The notes below the pieces were generated by a model. That model saw only the letters and a program-made list of their open reading frames with translations, made no database searches and was not told the DNA's origin. Below, piece by piece: positions 54,087-61,525 of a stretch of 64,000 nucleotides of DNA. This DNA comes from Microbacterium candidum (GTDB taxonomy: Bacteria > Actinomycetota > Actinomycetes > Actinomycetales > Microbacteriaceae), in NCBI RefSeq assembly GCF_030315975.1, contig NZ_JASXSZ010000001.1, positions 620,001 to 684,000 on the forward strand. The letters are read 5' to 3'. The position numbers were made by a program, and so were the translations under genes. Position 1 is the first letter of the stretch. Each line of letters starts with the position of its first letter.

Positions 54087-54932
54087 GTGCGGGCGCTCGC
54101 GAGTGTGGACTTCTCGACCTGGATGCAGGGGATCGAGTGGTGGCAGGTCGCGATCGCCCTGATCGTCGCCATCGCGGGGTGGATCGTCGGCCACTTCGCC
54201 CGGAAGGGCGTGCTCGCGCTGATGCAGCGTACGAACGGACTGGAGATCTACGCGATCACCGCGGCGCGGATCACCGAGTACCTGATCGTCGCGGTCGGTC
54301 TCGGCATCGCTCTGGCGGTCCTCGGTGCGAACATCCAGCCGCTGCTCGCCGTGGTGATCATCGTCGCGGTCGTCGGGGTCCTCGTGATGCGGGGCACGGC
54401 CGACAACTTCGCCGCGAGCGTGCTCATCCAGTCACGGCACCCGGTGCGCGAGGGGGATGAGATCCAGGTCGATACGCCGGGTGGAGCGATGACGGGGATC
54501 GTCACGGAGCTCAACTCGCGCTCGGTCGTGCTGGTGACGTACGACGGGCGCACCGTGCATGTGCCCAACGCGAAGCTCCTCTCGGATTCCGTCGTGAACC
54601 ACTCCGCGCAGGGTGTGCGCCGCAGCCAGGTGCAGGTCAGGGTCGCGCGCGCGGCGGACGAGCCGATCGACGGACTGCTGAAACGGCTGCTGGCGACGAC
54701 GCTCGCCGTCGACGGCATCCGCGACCCGGAGAACGCGGCGGTGCGTCCGACCGGCGTATCCCCGGAGCGCCTCACCGCGCTGCTGCTGTTCTGGCATGAA
54801 GCCACCCAGTCCGCTGTCGTGACGGCGGACGTCGTGACCGCGCTCGCGACGGACTTCGCCGATCGCAGGGTCGAAGCCGTCGTCACGAGCGACATCCCGG
54901 TCGCGGGGTTCATCCCGCGAGACAAGCTCTGA
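54087..54932 (+). CDS. MscS-family mechanosensitive channel
   Basis: 281-aa small-conductance mechanosensitive channel. Three helices: WWQVAIALIVAIAGWIVGHF, ITEYLIVAVGLGIALAVLGA and the pore-side ILVVAVVGVLVMRG-like region (LLAVVIIVAVVGVLVMRGTA). The beta domain follows with HPVREGDEIQVDTPGGAMTG, LNSRSVVLVTYDGRTVHVPN and AKLLSDSVVNHS. It releases solutes on hypo-osmotic shock. The GTG start is six bases after TAGCGT (leaderless). Upstream of, but not clearly linked to, the sugar operon. Confidence 0.9.
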   Translation: MRALASVDFSTWMQGIEWWQVAIALIVAIAGWIVGHFARKGVLALMQRTNGLEIYAITAARITEYLIVAVGLGIALAVLGANIQPLLAVVIIVAVVGVLVMRGTADNFAASVLIQSRHPVREGDEIQVDTPGGAMTGIVTELNSRSVVLVTYDGRTVHVPNAKLLSDSVVNHSAQGVRRSQVQVRVARAADEPIDGLLKRLLATTLAVDGIRDPENAAVRPTGVSPERLTALLLFWHEATQSAVVTADVVTALATDFADRRVEAVVTSDIPVAGFIPRDKL

Positions 54933-55040
54933 CCCATCCGCGTCAGGCGCGCAGCCTGTCATCCCCGCATCTGCCAGGGTCGACACCCGCGCGTGTGCAG
55001 GGCGAGCGACGCGCCATCGAGCCCGCCATCTCGCGCTCAT

Positions 55041-55054
55041 TGTTAGCGCGAACA
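55041..55054. promoter_or_regulatory. LacI-type operator 1 (TGTTAGCGCGAACA)
   Basis: Near-perfect palindrome with the central CG step typical of LacI/GalR operators. Its centre is 44 bp from the centre of the next operator, about four helical turns, allowing co-operative binding. Confidence 0.65.
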
Positions 55055-55084
55055 CTCTTAGGCAGAGTTCGCGATGATTCGCGC

Positions 55085-55106
55085 TTGTGAGCGCAAACAT
55101 TTTGAT
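55085..55106. promoter_or_regulatory. LacI-type operator 2 (core TGTGAGCGCAAACA)
   Basis: The palindromic core 55085-55098 plus TTTTGATG to 55106 is the exact reverse complement, over 22 bases, of 60374-60395 before the beta-galactosidase gene. It lies 91 bp before the binding-protein ATG. Confidence 0.75.
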
Positions 55107-55196
55107 GCACAATGGCGTCTGAGGACGTCGCGTACCGAGGCGATCGTCCCGCGTCCCGGCCCAGCCGGGAGGTCCTGACCTCAACGAGGAGTACGC

Positions 55197-56513
55197 ATGG
55201 CATCCACACACCGCATCATCCGCACCGCGGCCGTCGTCGGCGCGGGCGCGCTGGCCGTCGCGGGCCTCGCAGCCTGCAGCTCGAGCGGCACCGGCTCGTC
55301 CGGCACCGCGCCGAGCGGTCCGATCACGATCGAGTACATGCACCGCCTGCCGGACGGCGAGGGCATGACGCCCGTCGCTGACATCGTCGCACGCTGGAAC
55401 AAGGAGCACCCCGACATCCAGGTGAAGTCGACCAAGTTCGACGGCAAGTCCAGCGACATGATCCTGAAGCTCGAGACCGACGTGAAGTCGGGAACCGCGC
55501 CGTGCCTCGCGCAGACCGGCTACGCCGAGGTCCCGCAGCTGTATGCGAAGGGCATGCTCGAGGACGTCGCCAAGGAGGCTGCGAAGTACAAGGACAACTA
55601 CTCCGCGGGCGCCTTCAGCGGCATGAAGGTGGGCGACGCGATCGTCGGCCTCCCGCAGGACACCGGCCCGCTGGTGTACTTCTACAACGCGACCGCGTTC
55701 GATCAGCTCGGCCTGACCGTCCCCAAGACACTGGACGACCTGACCGCCGACTCCGCGAAGGCCGCGGCGGCCGGCAAGTATGTCACGGCCTTCACCCCGG
55801 ATGAGGCGCAGAACTGGCTCAGCGCGCAGTCGGCGGCCGCCGGCGACACGTGGTTCGCGGCCAAGGACGGCAAGTGGAGCGTGGATGCCACGGGCCCGGG
55901 CTCCCAGAAGGTCGCCGCGTTCTGGCAGAACCTCCTCGACAACAAGCAGACCCTCGCCACCGAACGGTGGGGCGACGGGTTCACCAAGGCGCTCAACGAC
56001 GGCCAGCTCATCGGCCACGTCGGCGCCGCGTGGGAGGCGGGCTTCATGCTCGACTCGCTCGACGGCACCCCCGCCGCGGGCCAGTGGCGGGTCGCGCAGC
56101 TGCCCGACTACGGAAAGGGCGCGATGACCGGCCCCGACGGCGGCTCCGGCGTGTCCGTCATGAAGGGCTGCAAGTACCCCGAGCAGGCCATGGAGTTCGA
56201 CAACTGGTTCAACACGCAGGTCAACGACCTCGCGTCGCAGGGCCTGGTCGTCGCGGCGAAGGGCACAGTCAAGACGCCGGAGAAGATGCTCAAGCAGTTC
56301 GGCGGACAGGATGTGCTCGCCGAGCTCGCGACGGCGACCGGCAACCTGAACCCGGACTTCCCCTACGCCCCGGGCTTCGCCACACTGTCCAAGATGAGCG
56401 AGACGGCTGCCGCCGCGGTCGCCGGATCGGCCAAGGTCGCGGACGTGTTCCAGACCGCCCAGCAGACCGCGGTCGCATCCCTGAAGGACCTCGGGCTTCC
56501 CGTCGCACAATGA
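55197..56513 (+). CDS. Sugar ABC transporter substrate-binding lipoprotein
   Basis: 438-aa family 1 extracellular solute-binding protein. The signal peptide ends in the lipobox GLAAC (LAVAGLAACSSSG), so it is anchored outside the membrane. The mature part starts ITIEYMHRLPDGEGMTPVAD and has the typical DTGPLVYFYNATAFDQLG and AAWEAGFMLDSLDG segments. The ATG follows GAGGAG. It delivers a sugar, probably a beta-galactoside given the linked GH35 enzyme, to the permeases at 56610 and 57590. Two LacI-type operators precede it. Confidence 0.92.
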   Translation: MASTHRIIRTAAVVGAGALAVAGLAACSSSGTGSSGTAPSGPITIEYMHRLPDGEGMTPVADIVARWNKEHPDIQVKSTKFDGKSSDMILKLETDVKSGTAPCLAQTGYAEVPQLYAKGMLEDVAKEAAKYKDNYSAGAFSGMKVGDAIVGLPQDTGPLVYFYNATAFDQLGLTVPKTLDDLTADSAKAAAAGKYVTAFTPDEAQNWLSAQSAAAGDTWFAAKDGKWSVDATGPGSQKVAAFWQNLLDNKQTLATERWGDGFTKALNDGQLIGHVGAAWEAGFMLDSLDGTPAAGQWRVAQLPDYGKGAMTGPDGGSGVSVMKGCKYPEQAMEFDNWFNTQVNDLASQGLVVAAKGTVKTPEKMLKQFGGQDVLAELATATGNLNPDFPYAPGFATLSKMSETAAAAVAGSAKVADVFQTAQQTAVASLKDLGLPVAQ

Positions 56514-56526
56514 TCGGATGACCCGC

Positions 56527-56564
56527 CGGCGGCGGAGTGCATGCCCAGCTGCACTCCGCCGCCG
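56527..56564 (+). promoter_or_regulatory. 15-bp perfect mRNA stem between binding protein and permease genes
   Basis: CGGCGGCGGAGTGCA (56527-56541) and TGCACTCCGCCGCCG (56550-56564) around an 8-base loop, 14 bp after the binding-protein stop. Such stems usually stabilise the upstream mRNA or terminate part of the transcripts, giving more binding protein than permease. Confidence 0.65.
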
Positions 56565-56609
56565 ATGTCGGGATCCCGCATCCGGAACCCGTCGGACGGA
56601 AGGATGAGC

Positions 56610-57593
56610 ATGGCCACAGTGACCGATACGCGCACCCCGCGCTCGAGCGGGCCGGCAGGAGGCGACAGTCCACCGGTGGCGCGCGGCCGCACGGGGCGCG
56701 GCGCCCGGCGGGAAGCGCTCACCGGATGGATGTTCCTGGCGCCGTTCGCGATCCTCTTCGCGATGGTGTTCCTGGTTCCGATCGGCGTCTCGATCCGCTC
56801 GTCGCTGTTCGCCCAGGTCTCCTCCGGCGGCGGGCTCTACGGCGGCGGCCGGCAGGTCGACGCGTTCGTCGGCCTCGCGAACTTCACCGCGGCGATCGGC
56901 AACAGCGCGTTCTGGATCGGCATGGGCCGCGTCGTGCTCTACGCGGCCATCCAGATCCCGGTGATGATCATCGTCGCGCTCGCCCTTGCACTGCTGCTCG
57001 ACTCGTTCATCGTGCGCCGCCCGGCGCTGTTCCGGCTCTCGTTCTTCCTGCCCTACGCCGTTCCGGGCATCATCGCCGCGATGATGTGGCTCTACCTGTA
57101 CACGCCACAGGTGTCGCCGCTCATGAAGTTCCTCCCCGAGGGCGTCGACCTGATGGCGCCGGGCACGATCCTCTTCTCGATGGCCAACATGACCACGTGG
57201 ACCTACACGGGCTACAACATGCTGATCTTCCTGGCGGCGCTCCAGGCCGTGCCCCGCGACCTGTACGAGGCCGCGCGCATCGACGGCGCGAGCGGCTTCC
57301 AGATCGCGACGCGGATCAAGATGCCGCTCGTGCGCGGCGCGGCGCTCCTCGCCGTGCTCCTGTCGATCATCGGAACGATTCAGCTCTTCAACGAGCCGAT
57401 GGTGATGCAGACGGCGAACGCCTGGATGGGCAAGGACTACACGCCGATGATGCTCACCTATAACTCGATGATGGGGGAGATCTCGCCCTCGGGGAGCGGC
57501 CCGGCATCCGCGTATTCGCTGCTGATGGCCCTGATCGCGGGCGTGCTCGCGATCGTCTACGCGCTACTGCAGCGCCGCAAGGGGGATGCATGA
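56610..57593 (+). CDS. Sugar ABC transporter permease (MalF/UgpA-like)
   Basis: 327-aa inner-membrane permease from the ATG 56610, after GGAAGGATGAGC. Six helices follow a basic cytoplasmic leader. The coupling EAA motif is present in LYEAARIDGASGFQIATRIK followed by MPLVRGA. It pairs with the next gene, whose ATG overlaps its TGA by 4 bp. No ATPase gene is adjacent, so the shared MsiK/MsmX-type ATPase is probably used. Confidence 0.93.
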   Translation: MATVTDTRTPRSSGPAGGDSPPVARGRTGRGARREALTGWMFLAPFAILFAMVFLVPIGVSIRSSLFAQVSSGGGLYGGGRQVDAFVGLANFTAAIGNSAFWIGMGRVVLYAAIQIPVMIIVALALALLLDSFIVRRPALFRLSFFLPYAVPGIIAAMMWLYLYTPQVSPLMKFLPEGVDLMAPGTILFSMANMTTWTYTGYNMLIFLAALQAVPRDLYEAARIDGASGFQIATRIKMPLVRGAALLAVLLSIIGTIQLFNEPMVMQTANAWMGKDYTPMMLTYNSMMGEISPSGSGPASAYSLLMALIAGVLAIVYALLQRRKGDA

Positions 57594-58519
57594 CCACGTC
57601 GAGCCTCGAGACCCGCGCCGTGGTCGCGGCATCCTCCCCGCAGCGCCGGCGTCGGCCGCAGGCGGTGGATGCGCTGCCGTCGTCGATCGCGCCGGGCCCC
57701 GTCGCGCGGACCTTCGGGATCATCGCGCTCGTCGTCGCGACGCTGTACTTCCTCGTGCCGGTGTACTGGCTGGCTGTCGCCTCCACGAAGAGCAACGCCG
57801 ACCTGACGTCGAGCTTCGGCTTCTGGTTCGCGAAGTGGAACCTCGCGACGAACTACGACAAGCTCATGGCCTGGACGCAGGGCCTGTACTGGCACTGGGT
57901 GGGCAACTCGATCGTCTATTCGACCGCCGCCGGCGTGATCGGGACGCTGATCGCCGTGATGGCCGGCTACGCCATCGCGAAGTTCTCGTTCCCCGGCAAA
58001 CGCATCGCGGTCGGAGTGATCATGGCGGGGCTCCTCCTGCCGGTCGCGATACTCACGGTCCCGCTGTACATCGAGTTCCATGCGCTCGGTCTGACGAACA
58101 CGGTGTGGGCGATCATCATCCCCGCCGCCGTCTCGCCGTTCGGCGTGTTCCTCGGGATGGTCTACGCCGAGTCGTCGGTGCCGACGGAGCTGCTCGAGGC
58201 GGCGCGCATCGACGGGGCGGGGGAGATCCGCATCTTCTTCACGATCGTGCTGCGCCTGCTCGCCCCCGCGATGGTGACGATCTTCCTGTTCGTGTTCGTC
58301 GCGACCTGGAACAACTTCCTGCTGCCCCTGATGATGATCTCGAGCCCCGAGCTCAAGCCCGTCACCCTCGGCCTCTACGGGATGATGAGCTACTTCGCGC
58401 CCGACAAGGGCGCCGTGATGCTCGGCGCGCTGCTCGGCGTCATTCCGCTCGTCATCCTGTTCTTCACGCTCCAGCGCTACTGGCGCTCGGGGCTTGCTGC
58501 GGGCGCCGTCAAGGGCTGA
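57590..58519 (+). CDS. Sugar ABC transporter permease (MalG/UgpE-like)
   Basis: 309-aa permease with six helices. The EAA coupling motif is LLEAARIDGAGEIRIFFTIV then LRLLAP. It also has the MalG-type end FLFVFVATWNNFLLPLMMIS. It completes the importer with the permease at 56610 and the binding protein at 55197. A strong bidirectional terminator follows. Substrate inferred as a beta-galactoside from the convergent GH35 gene. Confidence 0.93.
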   Translation: MTTSSLETRAVVAASSPQRRRRPQAVDALPSSIAPGPVARTFGIIALVVATLYFLVPVYWLAVASTKSNADLTSSFGFWFAKWNLATNYDKLMAWTQGLYWHWVGNSIVYSTAAGVIGTLIAVMAGYAIAKFSFPGKRIAVGVIMAGLLLPVAILTVPLYIEFHALGLTNTVWAIIIPAAVSPFGVFLGMVYAESSVPTELLEAARIDGAGEIRIFFTIVLRLLAPAMVTIFLFVFVATWNNFLLPLMMISSPELKPVTLGLYGMMSYFAPDKGAVMLGALLGVIPLVILFFTLQRYWRSGLAAGAVKG

Positions 58520-58530
58520 CCACCGGACAG

Positions 58531-58567
58531 GAAGAAGGGCCGCTCCCGAGGGGAGCGACCCTTCTTC
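58531..58567. terminator. Bidirectional terminator between permease and beta-galactosidase genes
   Basis: GAAGAAGGG-C-CGCTCCC (58531-58547) pairs with GGGAGCG-A-CCCTTCTTC (58551-58567) around GAG, with one internal mismatch. The stem ends in T-rich sequence on both strands. Confidence 0.85.
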
Positions 58568-58579
58568 GTGGTCGGGGAG

Positions 58580-60355
58580 TCAGGACCCGATGAACTCCTC
58601 GGTCGGCCCGAACGACGGCCGCTCCCGGATCTCGACGACGTCGCCGAGCCGGTCGGTGTCGAGGACGCGCACCTCGTTGCGCCCCGCGCGCCACAGCGGG
58701 CGGGGAGCGTAGAGCGTCACCTGGGGACCTGCCTCCCAGTAGCGGCCAAGCAGGAAGCCGTTCAGCCACACCATGCCCTTCGCGCCGCCCGGGAACGCCA
58801 ACCAGGCATCGGCCGGATCCGAGACGTCGAACGTCGCGATCGCGAGCCCGTCGGCTCCACGGTCGCCGGTGCACGCGGGGGCGTCGAGCGGCAGGATGCG
58901 GTGCGCCCACCCGTGCACGTAGCGACGCTCGATGAGGACGCCTCCGATGATCCCCTTGCCCTCCCCGAGGAGCGGGCCGTAGTTGATGCGGCCGAGGCTC
59001 TCGACGACGATCGTCAGGCGTCCCGCCCCGCCGGCGGCGGGGAGGGCGAGGGAGGTCGCCCCGTCGCGCTCGAGCGTGCCGAGCCGCTCGTCGTCGAGGA
59101 ACACGGTCGCCCGGTCGTGCAGGCCCGCGATCTCGAGGCGCGCCCCGGCTTCGAACCTGACGTCGGTCTCGTACGCGACCAGACCGTCCTCCGCGCCGAG
59201 CTCCTCGTAGGTCATGGGGCGCGGTCGGGTCGCGGCGACCGGCGTCGCACGCACGACGTCGAGCAGCGTGGCCTGCGGAGCGAGCGCCGCCGTCTGCGGC
59301 GCCTGGAGCCTCGGCGGAGCAGGGATCGGCGGCAGATGGCCGTCGTGGAAGGGGGCGAAGGCGGCGCGCACTGCGTGGAACTTCTCGTTCAGGGTGCCGT
59401 CCTCGCCGATCGGCGCATCCGAGTCGTAGCTCGTGACCGTCGGCTGCAGCCGCCCGTCGTGGTTGGCGCCGTTCCACAGGCCGAAGTTCGTGCCGCCGTG
59501 CGCCATGTACAGGCTCAGCGACCCGCCCGCGTCGAGGAGCTCGTCGAGCGTCTCGCGCACGCTCTGCGCCGAGCGCACGTGGTGCCGCTCGCCCCAATGG
59601 TCGAACCATCCGCCCCATAGCTCCGCGCACATGAACGCGTGGCCGTCGCGGCGCAGCTCGAGCGCGCGCGACACCCCGGTGCCGAACGTGAAGGTCGTCA
59701 TCGCGCCGTCGACGCTGCCGTGCTCGACCATGTCACGGGTGATGCCGTCGGCGGTGGTCAGCATCTCGACGATGCCGCGGGAGCGCAGCGCTTCGCGCTG
59801 ATGCTCGAGGTAGGCGGCGTCGCTGCCGAACGAGCCGTACTCGTTCTCGACCTGGATCGCGACGATCGGGCCGCCGAACGCCGCCTGCAGCGGCACGAGG
59901 CGAGGGATGAGCCGGTCGTACCAGGCATCCACCGCCGCGAGGAAGCCCTCGTCGGTCGTGCGCAGCGCGCGGGCGCGCCCGCTCACCCAGGCGGGGATGC
60001 CGCCGTTCGACCACTCCGCGCAGATGTAGGGGCTCGGGCGGACGAAGACGTCGAGGCCGAGATCGCCCGCGATGCGGATGAACCGCTCGATGTCGCGCCA
60101 GCCGTCGAACCGGACATCCCCCTCGGTGCGCTCGTGGAAGTTCCAGGCGACGTACGTGTCGACCGTGTTCGCGCCCATCGCGGCGAGGCGGCGGAGGCGA
60201 TCCCCCCACTGGTCGGGGTGGACGCGGAAGTAGTGGACCGCGCCCGACAGGATGCGGTGCTCCCGCCCGTATCGGCGGAGGCCTTCCTCGTTCCAGGTCA
60301 GGGCAGGACCGCCCGCGGTGAGGTCGTGCGGCGTCGTGGCGACGGTGTCGGTCAT
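58580..60355 (-). CDS. Beta-galactosidase, glycoside hydrolase family 35
   Basis: 591-aa GH35 enzyme from the ATG 60355 after GGGAGAAGC; the frame to 60394 would run through the operator. The catalytic TIM barrel has the acid/base E172 in AIQVENEYGSFG and the nucleophile E245 in FMCAELWGGWFDHWG, both in the retaining GH-A arrangement. Two beta domains follow, ending FGPTEEFIGS. No signal peptide, so it is cytoplasmic and acts on imported disaccharides or oligosaccharides, releasing galactose. It has an operator just upstream, shared with the importer genes, and is convergent with them. Confidence 0.95.
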   Translation of the reverse strand: MTDTVATTPHDLTAGGPALTWNEEGLRRYGREHRILSGAVHYFRVHPDQWGDRLRRLAAMGANTVDTYVAWNFHERTEGDVRFDGWRDIERFIRIAGDLGLDVFVRPSPYICAEWSNGGIPAWVSGRARALRTTDEGFLAAVDAWYDRLIPRLVPLQAAFGGPIVAIQVENEYGSFGSDAAYLEHQREALRSRGIVEMLTTADGITRDMVEHGSVDGAMTTFTFGTGVSRALELRRDGHAFMCAELWGGWFDHWGERHHVRSAQSVRETLDELLDAGGSLSLYMAHGGTNFGLWNGANHDGRLQPTVTSYDSDAPIGEDGTLNEKFHAVRAAFAPFHDGHLPPIPAPPRLQAPQTAALAPQATLLDVVRATPVAATRPRPMTYEELGAEDGLVAYETDVRFEAGARLEIAGLHDRATVFLDDERLGTLERDGATSLALPAAGGAGRLTIVVESLGRINYGPLLGEGKGIIGGVLIERRYVHGWAHRILPLDAPACTGDRGADGLAIATFDVSDPADAWLAFPGGAKGMVWLNGFLLGRYWEAGPQVTLYAPRPLWRAGRNEVRVLDTDRLGDVVEIRERPSFGPTEEFIGS

Positions 60356-60373
60356 GCTTCTCCCGATGCTGGC

Positions 60374-60395
60374 CATCAAAATGTTTGCGCTCACA
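60374..60395. promoter_or_regulatory. LacI-type operator 3 (core TGTTTGCGCTCACA)
   Basis: Exact reverse complement over 22 bases of the operator at 55085-55106. It lies between the divergent beta-galactosidase and lacI-type genes, 19 bp from the beta-galactosidase ATG, and is placed to block its promoter. Confidence 0.75.
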
Positions 60396-60459
60396 TTATT
60401 GCATCAAGGACGTCCGGAAAGACATGATTTTCCGGAGGTTGATCGCTACCATTGGCTAC

Positions 60460-61494
60460 ATGTCACCGCGCCAGCCGGACAAGTCTCCCAGCCAGGTCGA
60501 CGTCGCGCGTCTGGCCGGCGTCTCGACCCAGACGGTGTCGCGCGTCCTCTCCGGCCAGGGGAGCGTGCGGCCCGAGACCGCCCGGCGCGTGATGGCGGTC
60601 GTCGATCAGCTCGGCTACCGCGTGCATGCGGCCGCGGCATCCCTCGCCTCCGGCCGCACGCGGCTCCTCGGCGTCCTCGTCGTCTCGACCGACCGGTATT
60701 CCTCGAGCGCTCTGGGCGTCGGCATCGAGCACGCCGCCGCTGCCAACGGATACACGGTCACGACGGCGGCCGTGCCCGACCACGCGTCCGGCGAGGCGTT
60801 CTTCGAGGCCTTCGACCGGCTCGAGCGGCAGGGCGCCGAAGGCGTCGTCATCGGGGTCCCGGTCGAGCTCAACAGCCCCGCGATGCGCATGCGCATGGAT
60901 CGCACGCCATCGATCCGCAGCGAGCGCGCGTCCCTCGCCGAAGACGCCCCGCTCGCCGTCGACCAGCACGCGATCGCGCGCCTCGCCGTCGAGCACCTGC
61001 TCGATCTCGGCCACGAGACCGTCTGGTACGTGTCCGGCGACGACTATTGGCTCGAGTCGCAGCACCGCCGCGAGGCGTGGGAGCAGACGCTGCTCGAACG
61101 CGGCATCACGCCGCCGCCCGTCATCCCGGGCGACTGGACGCCCGAGTCCGGCTATCGCGCGGGCCGCACCATCGCGGCGATCCCGGGCGTCACGGCGGTC
61201 TTCGTCTCGAGCGACGAGATGGCGTTCGGCCTCCTCCGCGCCCTGCACGAGGCGGGGCGGACCGTTCCCGATGACATCTCCGTCGTGAGCGTCGACGACA
61301 TCGCGCTCGCGGCGTACGCCTCTCCCGCGCTCACGACCGTCCGCCAGCCGTTCGAAGCGCTCGGCCGCGCGGCGACCCTGCGGCTCATCGCGGAGATCGA
61401 GGGCCGGGATGCCGTCGGCGACCTGCCGGAGACCGAGCCCACGCTGATCGTGCGCTCGTCCACCGCGCGCCCGCAGGCGGCGACCAGCTCTTAG
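60460..61494 (+). CDS. LacI-family transcriptional repressor of the galactoside locus
   Basis: 344-aa LacI/GalR regulator. The start is the ATG 60460, seven bases after TACCAT (leaderless); the longer frame to 60385 overlaps the operator. The HTH is VDVARLAGVSTQTVSRVLSG with the hinge helix VHAAAASLASGRTRLLGVLV. The periplasmic-binding-type effector domain includes VPVELNSPAMRMRM and VSVDDIALAAYASPALTTVR. It probably binds the three operators at 55041, 55085 and 60374 and is released by a galactoside or its product. Confidence 0.93.
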   Translation: MSPRQPDKSPSQVDVARLAGVSTQTVSRVLSGQGSVRPETARRVMAVVDQLGYRVHAAAASLASGRTRLLGVLVVSTDRYSSSALGVGIEHAAAANGYTVTTAAVPDHASGEAFFEAFDRLERQGAEGVVIGVPVELNSPAMRMRMDRTPSIRSERASLAEDAPLAVDQHAIARLAVEHLLDLGHETVWYVSGDDYWLESQHRREAWEQTLLERGITPPPVIPGDWTPESGYRAGRTIAAIPGVTAVFVSSDEMAFGLLRALHEAGRTVPDDISVVSVDDIALAAYASPALTTVRQPFEALGRAATLRLIAEIEGRDAVGDLPETEPTLIVRSSTARPQAATSS

Positions 61495-61508
61495 GACGCG
61501 CGCCTGGG

Positions 61509-61525
61509 CGCTGAGGCGCTCAGCG
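61509..61525. terminator. Small hairpin between converging genes
   Basis: CGCTGAG (61509-61515) and CTCAGCG (61519-61525) around GCG, overlapping the last codons of the glutamate dehydrogenase gene. Weak as a terminator. Confidence 0.35.

Noticed and set aside
54432-56510. 692-codon minus-strand frame over the MscS and binding-protein genes
   Set aside because: It would cross the LacI operators and two well-supported genes; composition is that of an antisense shadow.
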